From Prosopocoilus inquinatus (taxonomy: Eukaryota > Arthropoda > Insecta > Coleoptera > Lucanidae): a stretch of DNA of 64,000 bases. Positions within the stretch are counted from its first letter, which is position 1, and each line of letters opens with the position of its first letter. The position numbers were made by a program, and so were the translations under genes. The notes under the pieces are model-generated. The model was not told where the DNA came from and did not search any database. It was given only the letters and a program-made list of their open reading frames with translations. Positions 38,879-50,937 of the stretch are shown here, piece by piece. The stretch spans positions 124,001 to 188,000 of the forward strand of contig JAYKNF010000042.1 of the NCBI GenBank assembly GCA_036172665.1. The letters run 5' to 3'.

Positions 38879-40070
38879 GCTGGAAATAGTTTTAAATGAA
38901 ACAACACGTATTAGCGTTGTTCCTGTGATGTATGTAATCGATCCTTACTCATCTATCATGTTATTTGGCGTTTCGATGGACTCCAGTAACCCTGACGTGA
39001 GATACGAAGTTCTCGGACGCAGCAGAACCTGGAAATAGTTTTAAACGAAACAACACGCATTAGCGTTGTTCCTGTGATGTATCTAATCGATCCTTACTCA
39101 TCTATCATGTTATTTGGCGTTTCGATGGACTCCAGTAACTTTGATGTGAGATACGATGTCCTCGGGCGCAGCTGAAGCTGGAAATAGTTTTAAATGAAAC
39201 AACACGTATTAGCGTTGTTCCTGTGATGTATCTAAACGATCCTTACTTATCTAACATGTTATTTGACGTTTGGATGGACTCCAGTAAGTCTGATGTGAGA
39301 TACAAAGTTTTTGGACGCAGCAGGAGCTGGAAATAGTTTTAAACGAAACAACACGTATTAGCGTTGTTCCTGTGCTGTATCTAATCGATCCTTACTCATA
39401 TATCATGTTATTTGGCGTTTCGATGGACTCCAGTAGCTCTGATGTGAGATACGACGTTTTCGGACGCAGCAGAATCTGGAAATAGTTTTAAACGAAACAA
39501 CACGTATTAGCGTTGTTCCTGTGATGTATCTAATCGATCCTTACTCATCTATCATGTTATTTGACGTTTGGATGGACTCCAGTAACTCTGATGAGAGACA
39601 CAAAGATTTCGGACGCAGCAGAAGCTGGAAATAGTTTTGAACGAAACAACACGTATTAGCGTTGTTCCTGTGATGTATCTAATCGATCCTTACTCATCTA
39701 TCATGTTATTTGACGTTTGGACGGACTCCAGTAACTCTGATGAGAGATACGAAGTTCTCGGACGCAGCAGAAGCTGGAAATAGTTTTAAACGAAACAACA
39801 CGCATTAGCGTTGTTCCTGTGATGTATCTAATCGATCCTTACTCATCTATCATGTTATTTGACGTTTCGATGGACTCCAGTAACTCTAATGTGAGAAACG
39901 AAATTTTCGGACGCAGCAGAAGCTGGAAATAGTTTTAAACGAAACAACACGCATTAGCGTTGTTCCTGTGATGTATCTAATCGATCCTTACTCATCTATC
40001 ATGTTATTTGACGTTTGGATGGACTTCAGTAACTCTGATGAGAGACACAAAGATTTCGGACGCAGCAGAA
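38879..40070. repeat. Eight-monomer replacement inside the 36-mer duplication
   Basis: At the 5363-bp offset this stretch should equal 33516-34707. The first monomer starts the same (ATGTATGTAATCG) but switches partway into a CCCTGACG/AGAACC type. The next units then follow the distal part of module A (CTCGGGCGC, AAGTCTG/AGGAG, AGAATC, GAGAGACAC, ACGGACTCC, GTGAGAAACG) before rejoining at the GAGAGACAC unit. Both versions are exactly eight monomers, so register is unchanged. Gene conversion, or two compensating exchanges, could explain it. Confidence 0.75.
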
Positions 40071-42901
40071 GCTGGAAATAGTTTTGAACGAAACAACACG
40101 TATTAGCGTTGTTCCTGTGATGTATCTAATCGATCCTTACTCATCTATCATGTTATTTGACGTTTGGATGGACTCCAGTAAGTCTGATGTGAGATACAAA
40201 GATTTTGGACGCAGCAGGAGCTGGAAATAGTTTTAACCGAAACAACACGCATTAGCGTTGTTCCTGTGATGTATCTAATCGATCCTTACTTATCTATCAT
40301 GTTATTTGGCGTTTCGATGGACTCCAGTAGCTCTGATGTGAGATACGACGTTTTCGGACGCAGCAGAAGCTGGAAATAGTTTTAAACGAAACAACACGTA
40401 TTAGCGTTGTTCCTGTGATGTATCTAATCGATCCTTACTCATCTATCATGTTATTTGACGTTTGGATGGACTTCAGTAACTCTGATGAGAGACACAAAGA
40501 TTTCGGACGCAGCAGAAGCTGGAAATAGTTTTGAACGAAACAACACGTATTAGCGTTGTTCCTGTGATGTATCTAATCGATAATTACTCATCTATCATGT
40601 TATTTGACGTTTGGATGGACTCCAGTAACCCTGACGTGAGATACGAAGTTCTCGGACGCAGCAGAAGCTGGAAATAGTTTTAAACGAAACAACACGCATT
40701 AGCGTTGTTCCTGTGATGTATCTGATCGATCCTTACTCATCTATCATGTTATTTGACGTTTCGATGGACTCCAGTAACTCTAATGTGAGATACGAAATTT
40801 TCGGACGCAGCAGAAGCTGAAAATAGTTTTAAACGAAACAACACGCATTAGCGTTGTTTCTGTAATGTATCTAATCGATCCTTACTTATCTATCATGTTA
40901 TTTGACGTTCGGATGGACTCCAGTAACCCTGACGTGAGATACGAAGTTCTCGGACGCAGCAGAATCTGGAAATAGTTTTAAACGAAACAACGCGCATTGG
41001 CGTTGTTCCTGTGATGTATCTAATCGATCCTTACTCATCTATCACGTTATTTGACGTTTGGATGGACTCCAGTAACTCTAATGTGAGATACGAAATTTTC
41101 GGACGCAGCAGCAGCTGGAAATAGTTTGAAACGAAACAACACATATTAGCGATGTTCCTGTGATGTATCTAATCGATCCTTACTCATCTATCATGTTATT
41201 TGACGTTTGGACGGACTCCAGTAACTCTGATGAGAGATACAAAGTTCTCGGACGCAGTAGAAGCTGGAAATAGTTTTGAACGAAACAACACGTATTAGCG
41301 TTGTTCCTGTGATGTATCTAAACGATCCTTACTTATCTAACATGTTATTTGGCGTTTCGATGGACTCCAGTAACTTTGATGTGAGATACGATGTCCTCGG
41401 ACGCAGCTGAAGCTGGAAATAGTTTCAAATGAAACAACACGTATTAGCGTTGTTCCTGTGCTGTATCTAATCGATCCTTACTCATATATCATGTTATTTG
41501 GCGTTTCGATGGACTCCAGTAGCTCTGATGTGAGATACGACGTTTTCGGACGCAGCAGAAGCTGGAAATAGTTTTATACGAAACAACACGCATTAGCGTT
41601 GTTCCTGTGATGTATCTAATCGATCCTTACTCATCTATCATGTTAATTGGCGTTTCGATGGACTCCAGTAGCTCTGATGTGAGATACGACGTTTCCGGAC
41701 GCAGCAGAAGCTGGAAATAGTTTTAAACGAAACAACAGGCATTAGCGTTGTTCCTGTGATGTATCTAATCGATCCTTACTCATCTATCATGTTATTTGGC
41801 GTTTCGATGGACTCCAGTAGCTCTGATGTGAGATACGAAGTTCTCGGATGCAGCGGAAGCTGGAAATAGTTTTAAATGAAACAACACGTATTAGCGTTGT
41901 TCCTGTGCTGTATCTAATCGATCCTTACTCATATATCATGTTATTTGGCGTTTCGATGGACTCCAGTAACCCTGACGTGAGATACGAAGTTCTCGGACGC
42001 AGCAGAACCTGGAAATAGTTTTAAACGAAACAACACGCATTAGCGTTGTTCCTGTGATGTATCTAATCGATCCTTACTCATCTATCATGTTATTTGGCGT
42101 TTCGATGGACTCCAGTAACTTTGATGTGAGATACGATGTCCTCGGGCGCAGCTGAAGCTGGAAATAGTTTTAAATGAAACAACACGTATTAGCGTTGTTC
42201 CTGTGATGTATCTAAACGATCCTTACTTATCTAACATGTTATTTGACGTTTGGATGGACTCCAGTAAGTCTGATGTGAGATACAAAGTTTTTGGACGCAG
42301 CAGGAGCTGGAAATAGTTTTAAACGAAACAACACGTATTAGCGTTGTTCCTGTGCTGTATCTAATCGATCCTTACTCATCTATCATGTTATTTGACGTTT
42401 GGATGGACTCCAGTAACTCTGATGAGAGACACAAAGATTTCGGACGCAGCAGAAGCTGGAAATAGTTTTGAACGAAACAACACGTATTAGCGTTGTTCCT
42501 GTGATGTATCTAATCGATCCTTACTCATCTATCATGTTATTTGACGTTTGGACGGACTCCAGTAACTCTGATGAGAGATACGAAGTTCTCGGACGCAGCA
42601 GAAGCTGGAAATAGTTTTAAACGAAACAACACGCATTAGCGTTGTTCCTGTGATGTATCTAATCGATCCTTACTCATCTATCATGTTATTTGACGTTTCG
42701 ATGGACTCCAGTAACTCTAATGTGAGAAACGAAATTTTCGGACGCAGCAGAAGCTGGAAATAGTTTTAAACGAAACAACACGCATTAGCGTTGTTCCTGT
42801 GATGTATCTAATCGATCCTTACTTATCTATCATGTTATTTGACGTTTGGATGGACTCCAGTAACCCTGACGTGAGATACGAAGTTCTCGGACGCAGCAGA
42901 A
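40071..42901. repeat. HOR module A, copy 5 (19 monomers)
   Basis: Follows 1-2235 at offset 40070. At 42306-42454 a hybrid monomer joins the GTGCTGTATC left part to the GATGGACTCC/GAGAGACAC right part, dropping one monomer compared with copy 1. The order then resumes through the ACGGACTCC, GTGAGAAACG and CCCTGACG/AGAACC units. It ends next to the 140-bp monomer. Confidence 0.87.
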
Positions 42902-43041
42902 CCTGGAAATAGTTTTAAACGAAACAACACGCATTAGCGTTGTTCCTGTGATGTATCTTTACTCATCTATCATGTTATTTGACGTTTCGATGGACTCCAG
43001 TAACTCTAATGTGAGAAACGAAATTTTCGGACGCAGCAGAA
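42902..43041. repeat. 140-bp monomer with a 9-bp deletion
   Basis: The usual GTATCTAATCGATCCTTACTC reads GTATCTTTACTC here, so nine bases including the ATCGAT palindrome are missing at about 42958-42959. The break is flanked by T residues on both sides, so the exact deleted bases are ambiguous by one. It is the largest length change in the window and occurs only once. The monomer is otherwise a GTGAGAAACG type, and it sits in a two-unit repetition (CCCTGACG then GTGAGAAACG) at the end of module A copy 5. Confidence 0.92.
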
Positions 43042-43488
43042 GCTGGAAATAGTTTTAAACGAAACAACACGCATTAGCGTTGTTCCTGTGATGTATCTAA
43101 TCGATCCTTACTTATCTATCATGTTATTTGACGTTTGGATGGACTCCAGTAACCCTGACGTGAGATACGAAGTTCTCGGACGCAGCAGAACCTGGAAATA
43201 GTTTTAAACGAAACAACACGCATTAGCGTTGTTCCTGTGATGTATCTAAACGATCCTTACTTATCTAACATGTTATTTGACGTTTGGATGGACTCCAGTA
43301 AGTCTGATGTGAGATACAAAGTTTTTGGACGCAGCAGGAGCTGGAAATAGTTTTAAACGAAACAACACGTATTAGTGTTGTTCCTGTGCTGTATTTAATC
43401 GATCCTTACTCATATATCATGTTATTTGGCGTTTCGGTGGACTCCAGTAGCTCTGATGTGAGATACGACGTTTTCGGACGCAGCAGAA

Positions 43489-46400
43489 GCTGGAAATAGT
43501 TTTAAACGAAACAACACGTATTAGCGTTGTTCCTGTGATGTATCTAATCGATCCTTACTCATCTATCATGTTATTTGACGTTTGGATGGACTTCAGTAAC
43601 TCTGATGAGAGACACAAAGATTTCGGACGCAGCAGAAGCTGGAAATAGTTTTAAACGAAACAACACGCATTAGCGTTGTTCCTGTGATGTATCTAATCGA
43701 TCCTTACTTATCTATCATGTTATTTGACGTTTGGACGGACTCCAGTAACCCTGACGTGAGATACGAAGTTCTCGGACGCAGCAGAAGCTGGAAATAGTTT
43801 CAAACGAAACAACACGCATTAGCGTTGTTCCTGTGATGTATCTAATCGATCCTTACTCATCTATCATGTTATTTGACGTTTCGATGGACTCCAGTAACTC
43901 TAATGTGAGATACGAAATTTTCGGACGCAGCAGAAGCTGAAAATAGTTTTAAACGAAACAACACGCATTAGCGTTGTTCCTGTGATGTATCTAATCGATC
44001 CTTACTTATCTATCATGTTATTTGACGTTTGGATGGGCTCCAGTAACCCTGACGTGAGATACGAAGTTCTCGGACGCAGCAGAATCTGGAAATAGTTTTA
44101 AACGAAACAACACGCATTGGCGTTGTTCCTGTGATGTATCTAATCGATCCTTACTCATCTATCATGTTATTTGACGTTTGGATGGACTCCAGTAATCCTG
44201 ACGTGAGATACGAAGTTCTCGGACGCAGCAGAAGCTGGAAATAGTTTTAAACGAAACAACACGTATTAGCGTTGTTCCTGTGATGTATCTAATCGATCCT
44301 TACTCATCTATCATGTTATTTGACGTTTGGATGGACTTCAGTAACTCTGATGTGAGATACAAAGTTCTTGGACGCAGCAGAAGCTGGAAATAGTTTTGAA
44401 CGAAACAACACGTATTAGCGTTGTTCCTGTGATGTATCTAATCGATCCTCACTTAGCTACTATGTTATTTGACGTTTCGATGAACTCCAGTAACTCTAAT
44501 GTGAGATACGAAATTTTCGGACGCAGCAGCAGCTGGAAATAGTTTGAAACGAAACAACACATATTAGCGTTGTTCCTGTGATGTATCTAATCGATCCTTA
44601 CTCATCTATCATGTTATTTGACGTTTGGACGGACTCCAGTAACTCTGATGAGAGATACAAAGTTCTCGGACGCAGTAGAAGCTGGAAATAGTTTTGAACG
44701 AAACAACACGTATTAGCGTTGTTCCTGTGATGTATCTAAACGATCCTTACTTATCTAACATGTTATTTGACGTTTGGATGGACTCCAGCAAGTCTGATGT
44801 GAGATACAAAGTTTTTGGACCCAGCAGAAGCTGGAAATAGTTCTAAACGAAACAACACGTATTAGCGTTGTTCCTCTGCTGTATCTAATCGATCCTTACT
44901 CATATATCATGTTACTTGGCGTTTCGATGGACTCCAGTAGCTCTGATGTGAGATACGACGTTTTCGGACGCAGCAGAAGCTGGAAATAGTTTTAAAAGAA
45001 ACAACACGCATTAACGTTGTTCCTCTGATGTATCTAATCGATCCTTACTCATCTATCATGTTATTTGGCGTTTCGATGGACTCCAGTAACTTTGGTGTGA
45101 GATACGAAGTTCTCGGACGCAGCTGAAGCTGGAAATAGCTTTAAATGAAACAACACGTATTAGCGTTGTTCCTGTGATGTATCTAATCGATCCTTACTCA
45201 TCTATCATGTTATTTGGCGTTTCGATGGACTCCAGTAACTTTGATGTGAGATACGACGTTTTCGGACGCAGCAGAATCTGGAAATAGTTTTAAACGAAAC
45301 AACACGTATTAGCGTTGTTCCTGTGATGTATCTAATCGATCCTTACTCATCTATCATGTTATTTGACGTTTGGATGGACTCCAGTAACTCTGATGTGAGA
45401 TACGACGTTTTCGGACGCAGCAGAAGCTGGAAATAGTTTTAAACGAAACAACACGTATTAGCGTTGTTCCTGTGATGTATCTAATCGATCCTTACTCATC
45501 TATCATGTTATTTGACGTTTGGATGGACTCCAGTAACTCTGATGAGAGACACAAAGATTTCGGACGCAGCAGAAGCTGGAAATAGTTTTGAACGAAACAA
45601 CACGTATTAGCGTTGTTCCTGTGATGTATCTAATCGATCCTTACTCATCTATCATGTTATTTGACGTTTGGACGGACTCCAGTAACTCTGATGAGAGATA
45701 CGAAGTTCTCGGACGCAGCAGAAGCTGGAAATAGTTTTAAACGAAACAACACGCATTAGCGTTGTTCCTGTGATGTATCTAATCGATCCTTACTCATCTA
45801 TCGTGTTATTTGACGTTTCGATGGACTCCAGTAACTCTAATGTGAGAAACGAAATTTTCGGACGCAGCAGAAGCTGGAAATAGTTTTAAACGAAACAACA
45901 CGCATTAGCGTTGTTCCTGTGATGTATCTAATCGATCCTTACTTATCTATCATGTTATTTGACGTTTGGATGGACTCCAGTAACCCTGACGTGAGATACG
46001 AAGTTCTCGGACGCAGCAGAACCTGGAAATAGTTTTAAAAGAAACAACACGCATTAACGTTGTTCCTCTGATGTATCTAATCGATCCTTACTCATCTATC
46101 ATGTTATTTGGGGTTTCGATGGACTCCAGTAACTTTGATGTGAGATACGAAGTTCTCGGACGCAGCTGAAGCTGGAAATAGCTTTAAATGAAACAACACG
46201 TATTAGCGTTGTTCCTGTGATGTATCTAATCGATCCTTACTCATCTATCATGTTATTTGGCGTTTCGATGGACTCCAGTAACTTTGATGTGAGATACGAA
46301 GTTCTCGGACGCAGCTGAAGCTGGAAATAGCTTTAAATGAAACAACACGTATTAGCGTTGTTCCTGTGATGTATCTAATCGATCCTTACTCATCTATCAT

Positions 46401-49000
46401 GTAATTTGGCGTTTCGATGGACTCCAGTAGCTCTGATGTGAGATACGACGTTTTCGGACGCAGCAGAAGCTGGAAATAGTTTTAAAAGAAACAACACGCA
46501 TTAACGTTGTTCCTCTGATGTATCTAATCGATCCTTACTCATCTATCATGTTATTTGGGGTTTCGATGGACTCCAGTAACTTTGATGTGAGATACGAAGT
46601 TCTCGGACGCAGCTGAAGCTGGAAATAGCTTTAAATGAAACAACACGTATTAGCGTTGTTCCTGTGATGTATCTAATCGATCCTTACTCATCTATCATGT
46701 TATTTGGCGTTTCGATGGACTCCAGTAACTTTGATGTGAGATACGAAGTTCTCGGACGCAGCTGAAGCTGGAAATAGTTTTAAATGAAACAACACGTATT
46801 AGCGTTGTTCCTGTGCTGTATCTAATCAATCCTTACTCATATATCATGTTATTTGGCGTTTCGATGGACTCCAGTAACCCTGACGTGAGATACGAAGTTC
46901 TCGCACGCAGCAGAAGCTGGAAATATTTTAAACGAAACAACACGTATTAGCGTTGTTCCTGTGATGTATCTAATCGATCCTTACTCATCTATCATGTTAT
47001 TTGACGTTTGGATGGACTCCAGTAACTCTGATGTGAGATACAAAGTTTTTGGACGCAGCAGAAGCTGGAAATAGTTTTGAACTAAACAACACGTATTAGC
47101 GTTGTTCCTGTGATGTATCTAATCGATCCTTACTTAGCTACTTTGTTATTTGACGTTTCGATGGACTCCAGTAACTCTAATGTGAGATACGAAATTTTCG
47201 GACGCAGCAGCAGCTGGAAATAGTTTGAAACGAAACAACACATATTAGCGTTGTTCCTGTGATGTATCTAATCGATCCTTACTCATCTATCATGTTATTT
47301 GACGTTTGGACGGACTCCAGTAACTCTGATGAGAGATACAAAGTTCTCGGACGCAGTAGAAGCTGGAAATAGTTTTAAATGAAACAACACGTATTAGCGT
47401 TGTTCCTGTGATGTATGTAATCGATCCTTACTCAACTATCATGTTATTTGGCGTTTCGATGGACTCCAGTAGCTCTGATGTGAGATACGACGTTTTCTGA
47501 GGCAGCAGAAGCTGGAAATAGTTTTAAACGAAACAACACGCATTAGCGTTGTTCCTGTGATGTATCTAATCGATCCTTACTCATCTATCATGTTATTTGA
47601 CGTTTCGATGGACTCCAGTAACTCTAATGTGAGAAACGAAATTTTCGGACGCAGCAGAAGCTGGAAATAGTTTTAAACGAAACAACACGCATTAGCGTTG
47701 TTCCTGTGATGTATCTAATCGATCCTTACTCATCTATCATGTTATTTGACGTTTGGATGGACTCCAGTAACCCTGACGTGAGATACGAAGTTCTCGGACG
47801 CAGCAGAACCTGGAAATAGTTTTAAACGAAACAACACGCATTAGCGTTGTTCCTGTGATGTATCTAATCGATCCTTACTTATCTATCATGTTATTTGACG
47901 TTTGGATGGACTCCAGTAACCCTGACGTGAGATACGAAGTTCTCGGACGCAGCAGAACCTGGAAATAGTTTTAAACGAAACAACACACATTAGCGTTGTT
48001 CCTGTGATGTATCTAATCGATCCTTACTCATCTATCATGTTATTTGGCGTTTCGATGGACTCCAGTAACTTTGATGTGAGATACGAAGTTCTCGGACGCA
48101 GCTGAAGCTGGAAATAGTTTTATATGAAACAACACGTATTAGCGTTGTTCCTGTGATGTATCTAAACGATCCTTACTTATCTAACATGTTATTTGACGTT
48201 TGGATGGACTCCAGTAAGTCTGATGTGAGATACAAAGTTTTTGGACGCAGCAGGAGCTGGAAATAGTTTTAAACGAAACAACACGTATTAGCGTTGTTCC
48301 TGTGCTGTATTTAATCGATCCTTACTCATATATCATGTTATTTGGCGTTTCGATGGACTCCAGTAGCTCTGATGTGAGATACGACGTTTTCGGACGCAGC
48401 AGAAGCTGGAAATAGTTTTAAACGAAACAACACGTATTAGCGTTGTTCCTGTGATGTATCTAATCGATCCTTACTCATCTATCATGTTATTTGACGTTTG
48501 GATGGACTTCAGTAACTCTGATGAGAGACACAAAGATTTCGGACGCAGCAGAAGCTGGAAATAGTTTTGAACGAAACAACACGTATTAGCGTTGTTCCTG
48601 TGATGTATCTAATCGATCCTTACTCATCTATCATGTTATTTGACGTTTGGATGGACTCCAGTAAGTCTGATGTGAGATACAAAGATTTTGGACGCAGCAG
48701 GAGCTGGAAATAGTTTTAACCGAAACAACACGCATTAGCGTTGTTCCTGTGATGTATCTAATCGATCCTTACTTATCTATCATGTTATTTGGCGTTTCGA
48801 TGGACTCCAGTAGCTCTGATGTGAGATACGACGTTTTCGGACGCAGCAGAAGCTGGAAATAGTTTTAAACGAAACAACACGTATTAGCGTTGTTCCTGTG
48901 ATGTATCTAATCGATCCTTACTCATCTATCATGTTATTTGACGTTTGGATGGACTTCAGTAACTCTGATGAGAGACACAAAGATTTCGGACGCAGCAGAA
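43489..49000. repeat. 5.5-kb segmental duplication, right copy (offset 13846)
   Basis: Partner of 29643-35154. It contains a module B copy (43787-47063), the ninth 148-bp marker (46916-47063), the linker and the first three monomers of module A copy 6. On the left it follows a GTGTTGTTCC/GTTTCGGTGG unit like that at 3279-3427, whereas the left copy follows a CTTAATCATC unit. A private change is ACTCAACTATC near 47434. Confidence 0.88.
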
Positions 49001-50937
49001 GCTGGAAATAGTTTTGAACGAAACAACACGCATTAGCGTTGTTCCTGTGATGTATCTGATCGATCCTTACTCATCTATCATGTTATTTGACGTTTCGATG
49101 GACTCCAGTAACTCTAATGTGAGATACGAAATTTTCGGACGCAGCAGAAGCTGAAAATAGTTTTAAACGAAACAACACGCATTAGCGTTGTTTCTGTAAT
49201 GTATCTAATCGATCCTTACTTATCTATCATGTTATTTGACGTTCGGATGGACTCCAGTAACCCTGACGTGAGATACGAAGTTCTCGGACGCAGCAGAATC
49301 TGGAAATAGTTTTAAACGAAACAACGCGCATTGGCGTTGTTCCTGTGATGTATCTAATCGATCCTTACTCATCTATCACGTTATTTGACGTTTGGATGGA
49401 CTCCAGTAACTCTAATGTGAGATACGAAATTTTCGGACGCAGCAGCAGCTGGAAATAGTTTGAAACGAAACAACACATATTAGCGATGTTCCTGTGATGT
49501 ATCTAATCGATCCTTACTCATCTATCATGTTATTTGACGTTTGGACGGACTCCAGTAACTCTGATGAGAGATACAAAGTTCTCGGACGCAGTAGAAGCTG
49601 GAAATAGTTTTGAACGAAACAACACGTATTAGCGTTGTTCCTGTGATGTATCTAAACGATCCTTACTTATCTAACATGTTATTTGGCGTTTCGATGGACT
49701 CCAGTAACTTTGATGTGAGATACGATGTCCTCGGACGCAGCTGAAGCTGGAAATAGTTTCAAATGAAACAACACGTATTAGCGTTGTTCCTGTGCTGTAT
49801 CTAATCGATCCTTACTCATATATCATGTTATTTGGCGTTTCGATGGACTCCAGTAGCTCTGATGTGAGATACGACGTTTTCGGACGCAGCAGAAGCTGGA
49901 AATAGTTTTATACGAAACAACACGCATTAGCGTTGTTCCTGTGATGTATCTAATCGATCCTTACTCATCTATCATGTTAATTGGCGTTTCGATGGACTCC
50001 AGTAGCTCTGATGTGAGATACGACGTTTCCGGACGCAGCAGAAGCTGGAAATAGTTTTAAACGAAACAACAGGCATTAGCGTTGTTCCTGTGATGTATCT
50101 AATCGATCCTTACTCATCTATCATGTTATTTGGCGTTTCGATGGACTCCAGTAGCTCTGATGTGAGATACGAAGTTCTCGGATGCAGCGGAAGCTGGAAA
50201 TAGTTTTAAATGAAACAACACGTATTAGCGTTGTTCCTGTGCTGTATCTAATCGATCCTTACTCATATATCATGTTATTTGGCGTTTCGATGGACTCCAG
50301 TAACCCTGACGTGAGATACGAAGTTCTCGGACGCAGCAGAACCTGGAAATAGTTTTAAACGAAACAACACGCATTAGCGTTGTTCCTGTGATGTATCTAA
50401 TCGATCCTTACTCATCTATCATGTTATTTGACGTTTGGATGGACTCCAGTAACTCTGATGAGAGACACAAAGATTTCGGACGCAGCAGAAGCTGGAAATA
50501 GTTTTGAACGAAACAACACGTATTAGCGTTGTTCCTGTGATGTATCTAATCGATCCTTACTCATCTATCATGTTATTTGACGTTTGGACGGACTCCAGTA
50601 ACTCTGATGAGAGATACGAAGTTCTCGGACGCAGCAGAAGCTGGAAATAGTTTTAAACGAAACAACACGCATTAGCGTTGTTCCTGTGATGTATCTAATC
50701 GATCCTTACTCATCTATCATGTTATTTGACGTTTCGATGGACTCCAGTAACTCTAATGTGAGAAACGAAATTTTCGGACGCAGCAGAAGCTGGAAATAGT
50801 TTTAAACGAAACAACACGCATTAGCGTTGTTCCTGTGATGTATCTAATCGATCCTTACTTATCTATCATGTTATTTGACGTTTGGATGGACTCCAGTAAC
50901 CCTGACGTGAGATACGAAGTTCTCAGACGCAGCAGAA
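48554..50937. repeat. HOR module A, copy 6 (16 monomers, two fusions)
   Basis: The copy starts like copies 1, 4 and 5, but two hybrid monomers each remove units. The monomer at 49001-49149 joins a TTTTGAACG left part to the CTGATCGATCC/CTCTAATG right part of the next unit, a net loss of one. The monomer at 50342-50490 joins the unit before CTCGGGCGC to the GAGAGACAC unit, a net loss of three. A private change, GTTCTCAGACGC, lies near 50919. Confidence 0.87.
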
